A DNA stretch of 38,867 nucleotides from JAGOME01 sp039812375 (GTDB lineage: Bacteria; Actinomycetota; Actinomycetes; Actinomycetales; Dermatophilaceae). Position numbers and translations under genes: made by a program. The stretch lies in contig JBDIAO010000025.1 of NCBI GenBank assembly GCA_039812375.1, forward strand, positions 1 through 38,867, given 5' to 3'. Shown in pieces: positions 22,888 through 30,557 of the stretch. Under the pieces are notes generated by a model that saw only the letters and a program-made list of their open reading frames with translations, did no database searches and was not told the origin of the DNA. Position 1 is the stretch's first letter. Every line of letters starts with the position of its first letter.

Positions 22888-24108
22888 ATGTCCATCATCA
22901 CGCGCCTGCGGGCGACGGCAGTCACAGCCCTGATCAGCGGCCTGATCTTCCTCACGGTGCCCACGGCTGCCACTGCGGCGCCGGCATCCCGGGATGGGGT
23001 GTCATCGGCCGCCCACTTCCTCGCGACCTCGCTGGCCAGCGGTGGCGATCACTTCAGCTTCCCTGGCGGCACCACACCCGACGTCGGGAACACCATCGAC
23101 GCCATCCTCGCCCTCGACGGCGCCGGGGCCGGCCAGGAGCAGGCCGCGAAGTCCACCGCATGGGTGCAGTCACAGGCCGCCGGGTATGCCGCCTTCGACG
23201 GGAAGACCTTTGCTGGCGGGGCACTGGGCAAGCTCGCCGTCCTTGCCGCCGCCCAGGGTGTGGATCCGGCGTCCTTCGGTGGTCTCGACCTCGGGACCCA
23301 GCTCCACACCCTGCTCACCGGGACGGGCAGATTCGGGACGGCGGCGAACGACTTCGATGTGACCATCAATCAGGCCATGGCTGTCATCGGCTTGGGGCGC
23401 ATCAGCGGCAGCGTGCCACCGTCAGCCGTTGCCTACCTCGCTGCTCAGCAGTGCCCCGACGGTGGGGTTCGCGGCAAGCTCGACGACCAGACCTGTGTCC
23501 CGGACCCAGATGCCACGGCCTTCGCCGCCCAGGCCTTCCTGATCGCCGGCGATGATGGCGCCGCGACGAAGGCTGTGGCCTACCTGCACTCCCACCAAGC
23601 CACCGACGGCAGCCTGCCCAACGCCTCGGGTGAGGGCGCGAACACGAACACCGCCGGAGTCGCCGCCCAGTCGTTCACGGCAGCGAAGTCACCTGGCGCG
23701 GACACGGCGAAAGCGTTCATCGCGAGCCTGCAGTGGGGTTGCGACGCCCCCGTGGACAGCCGTGGCGGCATCGCGTTTACCGCAGCCGACGCCGCAGTGA
23801 CACCGCAGAACCATGACAAGGCGATCCGGGCGACACCTCAGGCGTTGCTCGCTCTGGCCGGCGGCTCCCTGCTCACGGTGCGGGCTGGCAGCGACATGCT
23901 CCCCGAGACGGTAGCGATGACCTGCCCGGCCAGTGACGCCTCACCCACCGCCACAGCGGCGGCGACCGCACCGTCGCCGGCGCCCTCCACGGCACCTGCC
24001 TCAGGCGAGGGAAGCGGACCGATGGTGCTCGTGCTCATCGCCCTGCTGATCCTCGCCCTGGCCGTCGGGTCCGTCGTCATCGTCCGGTCCAGGGGATCTC
24101 GTCCTTGA
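22888..24108 (+). CDS. membrane-anchored alpha/alpha-barrel protein (prenyltransferase/squalene-oxidase repeat; transcobalamin alpha-domain-like)
   Basis: A 406-residue exported protein, ATG with AAAGGGA upstream. Signal peptide about 1-30 (ends 'AATAAPA'); helical repeats about 35-345 such as 'AAHFLATSLASGGDHFSF' and 'FAGGALGKLAVLAAAQGVDPASFGG', the pattern of the squalene-oxidase/prenyltransferase and transcobalamin alpha6/alpha6 barrel; an Ala/Pro/Thr/Ser linker (about 348-376); a final membrane helix (about 379-398) with a short Arg-containing tail. No catalytic Asp-rich cyclase motif is visible, which argues for binding rather than catalysis. First gene after the cobalamin riboswitch. 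Inferred role: surface capture of B12. Confidence 0.8.
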   Translation: MSIITRLRATAVTALISGLIFLTVPTAATAAPASRDGVSSAAHFLATSLASGGDHFSFPGGTTPDVGNTIDAILALDGAGAGQEQAAKSTAWVQSQAAGYAAFDGKTFAGGALGKLAVLAAAQGVDPASFGGLDLGTQLHTLLTGTGRFGTAANDFDVTINQAMAVIGLGRISGSVPPSAVAYLAAQQCPDGGVRGKLDDQTCVPDPDATAFAAQAFLIAGDDGAATKAVAYLHSHQATDGSLPNASGEGANTNTAGVAAQSFTAAKSPGADTAKAFIASLQWGCDAPVDSRGGIAFTAADAAVTPQNHDKAIRATPQALLALAGGSLLTVRAGSDMLPETVAMTCPASDASPTATAAATAPSPAPSTAPASGEGSGPMVLVLIALLILALAVGSVVIVRSRGSRP

Positions 24109-24812
24109 CCGGCGCGGGCATCCTGCGGCACGCGGCGGTCGTCGCGCTCATTGCTGGCTCCGGTGTTGTCGGGGCCACCCAGGCAGGCGCCGAACCCTGT
24201 CCCGGGTCGAGCGGGGTCACCGTCGTCGTCGATGACGGCAGCGGAAGTGACGTGCGGTGCGCATCCGGACGTCCAGACTCGGCGTGGGACGCATTGCTCG
24301 CCACTGGACACTCGGTCACGCCGGTGCAGCGGTTCCCGGAGGCGATCTGCCAGATCGATTCGCACCCGGACTCGCCGTGCCTGGACATGCCGCCAGCCAG
24401 CGCCTACTGGGCATTCTTCACCGGGTCCCCAGGTGGGCAGTGGGTCTTCTCCCAGGTCGGCGCCCGAAGCGGAGACCTGGCGCCCGGCTCTGTCGTCGGC
24501 TTCGCGTTCGGTGGCGGCCACGCGCCGAGCAGCACACCACCAACCGGCCCGTCGTCGTCGCCGCCGCAGTCGTCGCCGCCGCCGTCGTCGACGACGGCGC
24601 CCCCAGGCGAGCATGGGGACGTGAACGCGGCCACGCCGACGAACCCCACTCTCGCCCCGACGGACCCCGCTCTCGCCTGGGCGGCCCACTCCTCCGCGAG
24701 TGGGCCCTCGGACTCCTCCCTGACGCGGCTGGGTGTGGGCGGCGGGATCATCGCGGCGCTGGGTGTCGGAGGGGTCGTCATTGCCCGTCGTCGCAGGTCA
24801 CCGGGACAGTGA
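24105..24812 (+). CDS. membrane-anchored DUF4430/SCO2322-like protein (transcobalamin beta-domain-like)
   Basis: A 235-residue exported protein. The TTG start overlaps the upstream stop (TTGA). Signal peptide about 1-29; domain about 30-140 with 'SGVTVVVDDGSG', Cys pairs ('PCPG', 'RCAS', 'ICQIDSHPDSPC') and 'ASAYWAFFTGSPGGQWVFSQVGA...PGSVVGFAFG', resembling the 'YWsYW...W.YS..GA...PG.v.GW.FG' pattern of Streptomyces SCO2322-type proteins and DUF4430, the transcobalamin C-terminal-like fold. A Pro/Ser/Thr stalk (141-205) and a membrane helix (about 209-227) ending RRRR follow. Family call by pattern recall; B12 binding is inference. Confidence 0.72.
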   Translation: MTGAGILRHAAVVALIAGSGVVGATQAGAEPCPGSSGVTVVVDDGSGSDVRCASGRPDSAWDALLATGHSVTPVQRFPEAICQIDSHPDSPCLDMPPASAYWAFFTGSPGGQWVFSQVGARSGDLAPGSVVGFAFGGGHAPSSTPPTGPSSSPPQSSPPPSSTTAPPGEHGDVNAATPTNPTLAPTDPALAWAAHSSASGPSDSSLTRLGVGGGIIAALGVGGVVIARRRRSPGQ

Positions 24813-25939
24813 TGCTCTCCAGGTCCACCATCCCCCGCGCCGTGCACCCCGGCGCCTGGTGGATCTGGGCGGTCGGGCTCGCCGTCGCGGCCTCGGCGAC
24901 GACCAACCCGCTACTGCTACTCACCGCAGTGGCCGTCGCCGGCTTCGTCGTCACTGCCCGCCGCGGGGACTGGCCCTGGGCCCGCGCGTTCCGGCTCTAT
25001 CTCCTGCTCGGGGCGAGCATCATCGTCGTCCGCGTGGTTTTGCACGTTCTGGTGGGGTGGAAGTTCGGCACCGCGGTCATCTTGCCGTTGCCGACACTCA
25101 CCCTGCCCCGATGGGCGTCCGGCATCCAGATCGGCGGGACCGTCCGCCTCGAGGGGCTCATCGCCACCATCTGCGAGGCCCTCAGGCTCGCGACCATCAT
25201 CGCGTGCATCGGCGCCGCTAACGCTCTGGCCAACCCCAAACGACTGCTGCGGGCCGCGCCCGGGGCTCTTCAGGAACTCGGTGCGGCGGTCGTGGTGTCC
25301 ATCAGCGTCGCGCCGCAGCTCGTCGAGAGCGTTCAACGGGTGCGCCGGGCCCGGTTGTTGCGCGGCGACGAAGCCCGGGGCCTGCGGAGCGTGCCTCGGG
25401 TCGCGCTCCCGGTCCTCCAGGACACCCTGGACCGCTCGCTGCTCCTGGCTGCGGCGATGGACGCGCGCGGATACGGTCGCGAACGGGCCGTCTCACGCGG
25501 TGAGCGGCGGCTCGTCTCCAGTCTCAACCTCACCGGCCTGCTCCTGCTCGCTCTCGGCGTCTACGGTGTCCTGGACCCCAGTGGTAGCGCCTGGCTGGGC
25601 TGGCCGGCCCTGGGCCTGGGTTTGGTCGCGGCCACCGTCGCCACTGCTCTGGCGGGGCGGGGTCGGACGCAGAGCAGCTACCGACCGGACCCGTGGCGCA
25701 TCCCCGAGTGGATCACCGCCGGTGCCGGTGGCGCGGCAGCCGCGCTCACGCTCGTGCAGCGCCACATCGCCCCGGAGGCACTCAGCATGCCCCTGGCGCC
25801 GTTGGCAGTGCCTGACCTGCCACCCCTCGCCCTGCTGGGCCTGCTCCTGGCTCTCCTCCCTGCGGTCCTGACCCCGCCGGTGCCGCCACCGGCGCCACGC
25901 ATCCTCCACCGGGGGGCTCGGATCGGGCACGCCCGATGA
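24812..25939 (+). CDS. ECF transporter transmembrane (T) component
   Basis: A 375-residue membrane protein of the EcfT/CbiQ type. Several hydrophobic helices occupy residues 15-140, then the cytoplasmic coupling helices carry the two Ala-Arg-Gly-like motifs, 'RRARLLRGDEARG' and 'AAAMDARGYG', which contact the ATPases. Extra C-terminal helices extend beyond the usual 260-residue core. The ATG overlaps the upstream stop as TGATG, and the 3' end overlaps the ATPase gene by 4 bp (ATGA). With the ATPase and S component it would form an energy-coupling factor importer. Confidence 0.9.
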   Translation: MLSRSTIPRAVHPGAWWIWAVGLAVAASATTNPLLLLTAVAVAGFVVTARRGDWPWARAFRLYLLLGASIIVVRVVLHVLVGWKFGTAVILPLPTLTLPRWASGIQIGGTVRLEGLIATICEALRLATIIACIGAANALANPKRLLRAAPGALQELGAAVVVSISVAPQLVESVQRVRRARLLRGDEARGLRSVPRVALPVLQDTLDRSLLLAAAMDARGYGRERAVSRGERRLVSSLNLTGLLLLALGVYGVLDPSGSAWLGWPALGLGLVAATVATALAGRGRTQSSYRPDPWRIPEWITAGAGGAAAALTLVQRHIAPEALSMPLAPLAVPDLPPLALLGLLLALLPAVLTPPVPPPAPRILHRGARIGHAR

Positions 25940-27627
25940 ATGAGCCCGCCGTCGTGCTGGAGCAGGTGAGTGTCACCTATGTCGGATCTTCTGCTCCCAC
26001 CCTCAGGGGCGTCGATGTCGCCATCGCCGAGGGTGACTTGGCGCTCGTCATCGGGCGCACGGGGTCCGGGAAGTCCACGCTTCTGGGCACGATGACCGGC
26101 GCGGTGCCGCACTTCACCGGTGGCCGGCTATCCGGCCGGGTCCTCCTGGCCGGCCGGGACACCCGCACACACCGACCCCGTGACCTTGCCGGCGTCGTCG
26201 GGGTGGTCGGCCAGGACCCGTTGGCCGGGTTCGTCACCGACACTGTCGAGGAGGAGCTCGCCTATGCGATGGAACAGCTCGGCCTGTCCCAGACGGTGAT
26301 GCGCAAGCGGGTCGAGGAGGTCCTCGACGTCATGGGGATCGCCGAGCTGCGCCAAGTGGCGTTGCGTGAGCTCTCCGGTGGGCAGCAGCAGCGGGTCGCC
26401 ATCGGGTCCGTCCTGACCTCGCACCCGCGCCTCCTCGTCCTCGACGAACCGACGTCGGCGCTCGACCCGACCGGCGCCGAGGAGGTCCTGGCGACGATTA
26501 CCCGACTCGTCCACGACCTCGCGGTGACCGTCGTCGTGGCCGAGCACCGCCTCGAACGGGTGGTCCAGTATGCCGACACCGTGCTGCACGTCGGCCGGGA
26601 CGGTGTCGTCGTTCAGGGTGCACCAGCCGAGGTACTGCGCACCTCCGACGTCGCTCCCCCGGTCGTCGAGTTGGGCGGCTGGGCTGGGGTGTCGCCACTG
26701 CCGCTGTCGATCCGGGACGCACGGCGACGCGCAATCCGACTGCGAGCCGCTCTTGCCGACGCCCCGCCTCCGCTACCGCACCGACCAGGGCCGGCGAGAA
26801 CCACCATCGAGGCTCGGGGCGTCACCGTGCGGCACGGGAGTGTCATCGCGGTGGCGGGCGTCGATCTCATCGTCCGCGGTGGCGAGATCACGGCACTCAT
26901 GGGTCGCAACGGGGCCGGCAAGTCGTCTCTTCTGTGGGCGCTGCAGGGGGCCGTCCGAGTCGAGCAAGGGATGGTCGAGGTGCGCGACATCTCCGACGCC
27001 CGCGACGGCGGCGGAGTCCGCGACGGCGGCGGAGTCCGCGACGGCGGCGGAGCCCGCGACATACGCCTGCTCACGCCTGCTCAGCGCCGACGGATCGTCG
27101 CCCTCGTTCCCCAGACGCCCGGTGACCTCCTCTACCTGGACACGGTCGCCGCCGAGTGCACTCGCGCCGACGCCGACGCCACGGTCCCGGCTGGGCGATG
27201 CGCGCACCTGCTGGCGTCGCTGGCCCCGGGTGTGCTCCCGGATACGCATCCCCGCGACCTGTCCGAGGGGCAACGACTCGCGCTCGTCCTGGCCATCCAG
27301 CTGACAGCTGATCCCCCAGTGGTGCTTCTCGACGAGCCCACGAGAGGCCTGGACTACGAGGGAAAGCACACGCTGCAGGGCATCTTGCGCCACCTCGCCG
27401 AACGGGGCCGAGCTGTCGCGGTGGCCACCCACGACGTCGAGTTCGTCGCCGGCTGCGCCGACCGGGTCGTCGTCATGGCCTCCGGAGAGGTCGTCTCGGA
27501 CGGACCCACCCGCGAGATCGTCGTCGCCTCACCGGCATTCGCTCCCCAGGTTGCGAAGATCACCAGCCCGGGACCGTGGTTGACTCTGGCCGACGTGCGT
27601 GCTGCACTGCCCGACGGGGCGCCCTGA
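25936..27627 (+). CDS. ECF transporter double ATPase (fused EcfA-EcfA')
   Basis: A 563-residue protein with two ABC domains. Domain 1: Walker A GRTGSGKST (40-48), signature LSGGQQQR (146-153), Walker B LLVLDEPTSALD (166-177). Domain 2: Walker A GRNGAGKSS (323-331), signature LSEGQ (442-446), Walker B 'VVLLDEPTRGLD'. The second signature has Glu for Gly, so the two sites may be unequal. Between Walker A and the Q-loop of domain 2 sits an in-frame (RDGGGV)x3 repeat. Overlaps the T-component gene by 4 bp and the next start as TGATG. Confidence 0.94.
   Translation: MNEPAVVLEQVSVTYVGSSAPTLRGVDVAIAEGDLALVIGRTGSGKSTLLGTMTGAVPHFTGGRLSGRVLLAGRDTRTHRPRDLAGVVGVVGQDPLAGFVTDTVEEELAYAMEQLGLSQTVMRKRVEEVLDVMGIAELRQVALRELSGGQQQRVAIGSVLTSHPRLLVLDEPTSALDPTGAEEVLATITRLVHDLAVTVVVAEHRLERVVQYADTVLHVGRDGVVVQGAPAEVLRTSDVAPPVVELGGWAGVSPLPLSIRDARRRAIRLRAALADAPPPLPHRPGPARTTIEARGVTVRHGSVIAVAGVDLIVRGGEITALMGRNGAGKSSLLWALQGAVRVEQGMVEVRDISDARDGGGVRDGGGVRDGGGARDIRLLTPAQRRRIVALVPQTPGDLLYLDTVAAECTRADADATVPAGRCAHLLASLAPGVLPDTHPRDLSEGQRLALVLAIQLTADPPVVLLDEPTRGLDYEGKHTLQGILRHLAERGRAVAVATHDVEFVAGCADRVVVMASGEVVSDGPTREIVVASPAFAPQVAKITSPGPWLTLADVRAALPDGAP
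27001..27054 (+). repeat. 3 x 18-bp in-frame repeat in the ECF ATPase
   Basis: Three near-identical units of CGCGACGGCGGCGGAGTC encode RDGGGV, RDGGGV, RDGGGA at residues 356-373. The region lies on the antiparallel beta sheet side of domain 2, where length variation is tolerated; one or more units can be lost without frameshift. Confidence 0.85.
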
Positions 27628-28475
27628 TGGCGATCATCACCCTGCGCCCCCGCTCAGTCCTGGCCACCTCCTTGGCCAGCCTCACCGCTGCGATGGCCTT
27701 CACCTGGCCGCTGCTCGTCGCCCCCGAGAGTACTGTCGCCCACTCTGCAGATGCTCCACTCGTCCTCGCCCTACTCCTGCCACTGCTGCTGGCCGTGGTC
27801 CTCGTCGAGATCGCCGAGGGAGGGCTCGACGTCAGAGCAGTGGCCATGCTCGGGATCCTCTCCGCCATCGGCGCCGGGCTCCGCCCGCTCGGGGCAGGGG
27901 CCGCCGGGTTGGAGACCGTCTTCTTCCTCCTCGTCCTCGCCGGGCGGGTGTTCGGTGCCGGGTTCGGCTTCGTCCTGGGAGCACTCACGCTCTTCGCCAG
28001 CGCACTCGTCACCGGTGGGGTGGGACCATGGCTGCCGTTCCAGATGGCTGCCGCGGCGTGGGTCGGGCTCGGCGCAGGGCTGCTCCCTCGGGCGCGGGGC
28101 CGGGTCGAAGTGTGGCTGCTCGCGGCATACGGAGGCTTCGCCGGCCTTGCCTATGGCGTGCTGCTCAACCTCTCCTTCTGGCCGTTCAACGTCGGCGCCG
28201 GCAACCAGCTCTCCTTCGTCGCCGGTGGCCCGATTCTGGCCAACCTGCGCCGGTTCCTCGCCTTCAGCCTGGCAACGTCGCTCGGGTGGGACCTGGGCCG
28301 CGCCCTGACCAATGTGGTCCTCATCCTGGTCACTGCCGTCCCGGTGCTGGCGACCTTGCGCCGAGCCGCCCGGCGGGCGGCGTTCGAGGCTCCCGTCGTG
28401 TTCGATGATCCCGGTACCCCTGCAGGGCGTCCCTTGGCACAATCGGCCCATGCCGCCGATCGAGCTCGACCGTGA
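27627..28475 (+). CDS. ECF transporter S component (CbrT-like, putative cobalamin)
   Basis: A 282-residue membrane protein with about six helices: hydrophobic runs at 12-32, 42-60, 66-90, 95-125, 150-175 and 215-245. 'EIAEGGLDVRAVAMLGILSAIGAGLRPLG', 'FFLLVLAGRVFGAGFGF' and 'GAGNQLSF' are typical of large CbrT/DUF-type S components annotated for cobalamin in actinobacteria. It gives the transporter its specificity; the cobalamin riboswitch and the adjacent capture proteins suggest B12 or another corrinoid. ATG overlaps the ATPase stop. The C-terminal 30 residues are soluble. Confidence 0.85.
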   Translation: MAIITLRPRSVLATSLASLTAAMAFTWPLLVAPESTVAHSADAPLVLALLLPLLLAVVLVEIAEGGLDVRAVAMLGILSAIGAGLRPLGAGAAGLETVFFLLVLAGRVFGAGFGFVLGALTLFASALVTGGVGPWLPFQMAAAAWVGLGAGLLPRARGRVEVWLLAAYGGFAGLAYGVLLNLSFWPFNVGAGNQLSFVAGGPILANLRRFLAFSLATSLGWDLGRALTNVVLILVTAVPVLATLRRAARRAAFEAPVVFDDPGTPAGRPLAQSAHAADRARP

Positions 28476-28989
28476 CAGTGCCTGGCTCAGCCGCGAGGAG
28501 CTGCGCCAGGCCCGGGAGCGGCTGCCGATCCTCTACGTCGATGCCGTTCCGGTCCGAGTCGACCACCGTGGGATCGTCACGCACGTCGGCCTGCTGCTAC
28601 GGGCCACCGACGACGGCCGGATCACCAGGGAGCTCGTCTCCGGACGCGTGCTGTATCAGGAACGCGTGCGCGACGCCCTGCTGCGCCACCTCGAGAAGGA
28701 TCTCGGCCCGATGGCCCTGCCTCGAGTCCCGCCGAACCCACAGCCCTTCACCGTCGCGGAGTACTTCCCCACCCCAGGGGCGACCCCCTTCCACGACCCG
28801 CGTCAGCATGCGGTGTCCCTGGCCTTCGTGGTCCCGGTGGCCGGAGACTGCCTACCCCAGCAAGACACTCTCGACCTGTCCTGGCTGACCGTCGCCGAGG
28901 CCAGCGAGGCCACCGTTCTCGCCGACCTGGACCGGGGGCACGACGTGCTGCTGCGCCAGGCACTCGCCCACCTCGGCTACCCCGTGTGA
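28450..28989 (+). CDS. Nudix-like protein of the DUF4916 family
   Basis: A 179-residue protein. It opens 'IELDRDSAWLSREELRQARERLPILYVDAVPVRVD' and contains 'LGPMALPRVPPNPQPFTVAEYFPTPG' and 'DPRQHAVSLAFVVPV', fitting the actinobacterial DUF4916 'NUDIX hydrolase family' proteins. No GX5EX7REUXEEXGU box is present, so it may not be a Nudix enzyme catalytically. It overlaps the S-component gene by 26 bp in another frame, so it could be the sixth gene of the B12 operon; CACAAT 6 nt before its ATG might also give it a separate leaderless transcript. Confidence 0.75.
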   Translation: MPPIELDRDSAWLSREELRQARERLPILYVDAVPVRVDHRGIVTHVGLLLRATDDGRITRELVSGRVLYQERVRDALLRHLEKDLGPMALPRVPPNPQPFTVAEYFPTPGATPFHDPRQHAVSLAFVVPVAGDCLPQQDTLDLSWLTVAEASEATVLADLDRGHDVLLRQALAHLGYPV

Positions 28990-29023
28990 GCGGGTGCCAG
29001 GTTCGCGGGTGGTTCGGTAGGCA

Positions 29024-29039
29024 GCGCCGGATGCGGCGC
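29024..29039. terminator. hairpin between convergent genes
   Basis: Stem GCGCCG/CGGCGC around GATG lies between the DUF4916 stop (plus) and the methyltransferase stop (minus). Possible terminator for the B12 operon; no U-tract. Confidence 0.35.
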
Positions 29040-29045
29040 CCCTGA

Positions 29046-29100
29046 CTCAGCGCAGCGGGACGAACCGGTCCTAGGGCTCAGCGCAACGGGACGAACCGGT
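29046..29100. repeat. duplicated 24-bp 3' end of the methyltransferase gene
   Basis: 29046-29069 repeats 29077-29100 with one mismatch, 31 bp apart. The second copy holds the last codons and stop of the minus-strand gene (RFVPLR-stop); the first copy lies downstream of the stop. Spacing is not a multiple of three. Confidence 0.8.
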
Positions 29101-29641
29101 AATAGCCGTGCTCGCTGACCCGCACCCCGGGCTGGAGGACCCGAAGCATCACCCCGGCGACTGGGATGACGAGGATCCCTGGATCCGCGAGCTGGGCGAG
29201 GAGTGCTGAGGGCAGGTGGCCGGTCTCTGCCGACACCAGGATCCGGTCCCAGGGCGCTCCGTCCGGATCCCCCAGAACTCCCGGCGTCGCCGCCCGGATC
29301 TGCGCCCACGGCTGGTTGGTGCGGGCGAGGTTCCTGGTGCCCATGATGACGAGTTCCGGGATGATCTCGACCCCGAGGACCTCACCGGTGTCACCGACGA
29401 GGTGGGCGAGGAGGGCGGTAGTCCAGCCCGATCCGGACCCGACGTCGAGGACCCGCTGCCCCTCGCGCACATCGAGGAGTTCGAGCATGTCCGCCACCGT
29501 GCGCGGCTGGGAGTTCGTCTGACCGTAGCCGATGGGGATCGGGCCGTCGAAGTCCGCGCGGTGACGCTCGCGTCGTGGCAGGAACATCGCTCGCGGGACC
29601 GCAGTGAAGGCCTGCGCCACCCGGTCCCCCGGCCTACTCAC
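29078..29641 (-). CDS. pcm: protein-L-isoaspartate O-methyltransferase
   Basis: A 187-residue methyltransferase. 'VPRAMFLP', 'PIPIGYGQTNSQPRTVADMLELL' and the SAM loop 'VLDVGSGSGWTTALLAHLVG' match PIMT motifs, and 'AATPGVLGDPDGAPWDRILVSAETG' is the later motif pair. It repairs isoaspartyl residues in aged proteins. It is about 20 residues shorter than average at the N-terminus. The GTG start overlaps the preceding acyltransferase stop by 4 bp (GTGA), so the pair is translationally coupled. Confidence 0.88.
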   Translation of the reverse strand: MSRPGDRVAQAFTAVPRAMFLPRRERHRADFDGPIPIGYGQTNSQPRTVADMLELLDVREGQRVLDVGSGSGWTTALLAHLVGDTGEVLGVEIIPELVIMGTRNLARTNQPWAQIRAATPGVLGDPDGAPWDRILVSAETGHLPSALLAQLADPGILVIPVAGVMLRVLQPGVRVSEHGYYRFVPLR

Positions 29642-30405
29642 CCCCCCGACCGTTTGCGGTTGAACTCATCGACGGTCCGGCTCATGTCGTGGTGGTCCCG
29701 TTCGCGGGCCACCTCCGGTGTCGGCGCCGTGCCACCCAGCCGGGCCGGCAGGTAGCGCAACTCGTCCCCGGTCAGGGGTGGGTATGCCGCCTGCTGGGCG
29801 TGCAACTGGGCCTCCATGACTGCGTGCAGTCGCTCGGTGACCGCGGCGATGTCATCGTCCCGACCGACCTGCAGCGGGTCCCCGACCGTGATATGGATGG
29901 GGATCCGGCTGCGGCCCATCCGTCGAGGTATCTCCTTGGTCCACACCCGATGCGCCCCCCATAGCGTGGTCGGGAGGATCGGACACCCCGTCTCCTGGGC
30001 CATCTTCGCCGCGCCCGGCTTGAACGGCTTGAGTTCAAAGCTGCGGGACATCGTCGCTTCCGGGAAGACCCCGACGATCTCGCCCGCTCTCAGGGCCGCC
30101 AGCGCGGCAGCATACGCTCCTTGGCCGGCCTTGCGGTCGACCGGGATGTGCTTCATGCCGCGCATGAGCGGCCCGGCGACCCGGTGCCCGAAGATCGACT
30201 TCTTTGCCATGAAGCGCACGTACCGCTTGCTCTTGCGCGCCGCGAGCCCCGCGTAGACGAAGTCGAGGTAGCTCAGGTGGTTGATCGCCATCACCGCTCC
30301 GCCGCTGCGCGGGACGTTCTCCTCCCCGCGGATCGTGAACCGCAGACCCTGGACGGCGAACATGGTGCGGGCCAGGCCGATGACGGGCCGGTAGAGCGGT
30401 TCCAT
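29638..30405 (-). CDS. 1-acyl-sn-glycerol-3-phosphate acyltransferase (PlsC family)
   Basis: A 255-residue acyltransferase. The catalytic NHX4D motif is in 'INHLSYLDFVYAG' (about 40-52), with 'RKAGQGAYAAALAALRAGEIVGVFPEATMSRSF' giving the FPEGT-like block and 'ILPTTLWGAHRVW' the fourth block. Family members acylate lysophosphatidate or other lysolipids on the cytoplasmic membrane face. ATG at 30405 is chosen because TAGCGT lies 7 nt upstream (30413-30418, minus). A longer frame to 30537 is Arg/Pro-rich and lacks homology. Confidence 0.88.
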   Translation of the reverse strand: MEPLYRPVIGLARTMFAVQGLRFTIRGEENVPRSGGAVMAINHLSYLDFVYAGLAARKSKRYVRFMAKKSIFGHRVAGPLMRGMKHIPVDRKAGQGAYAAALAALRAGEIVGVFPEATMSRSFELKPFKPGAAKMAQETGCPILPTTLWGAHRVWTKEIPRRMGRSRIPIHITVGDPLQVGRDDDIAAVTERLHAVMEAQLHAQQAAYPPLTGDELRYLPARLGGTAPTPEVARERDHHDMSRTVDEFNRKRSGG

Positions 30406-30412
30406 GGCGCCC

Positions 30413-30418
30413 ACGCTA
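30413..30418 (-). promoter_or_regulatory. -10 element for the acyltransferase gene
   Basis: Minus-strand TAGCGT lies 7 nt before the ATG, fitting a leaderless start. valS diverges 140 bp away. Confidence 0.45.
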
Positions 30419-30544
30419 CGCGACCACGCGGCGTGGGCAGGCCGCATCCGATCCTGCGCCTCGAGGTGTCTCGGCACGCGCGGTCCTGCACCTGGGCGCC
30501 TCGAACCGGCAGGGGCAGCGACGCGGGCACCCGGCACGGTCTGG

Positions 30545-30550
30545 GAGAAT
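30545..30550 (+). promoter_or_regulatory. -10 element for valS
   Basis: GAGAAT (NANNNT type) lies 7 nt before GTG 30558. Less perfect than the other leaderless hexamers. Confidence 0.35.
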
Positions 30551-30557
30551 CGCCGGC

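Noticed and set aside
24105..24812. A cell-wall LPXTG protein
   Set aside because: The C-terminal stalk, helix and RRRR tail look like a sortase substrate, but no LPXTG-like motif precedes the helix, so a plain membrane anchor is preferred.
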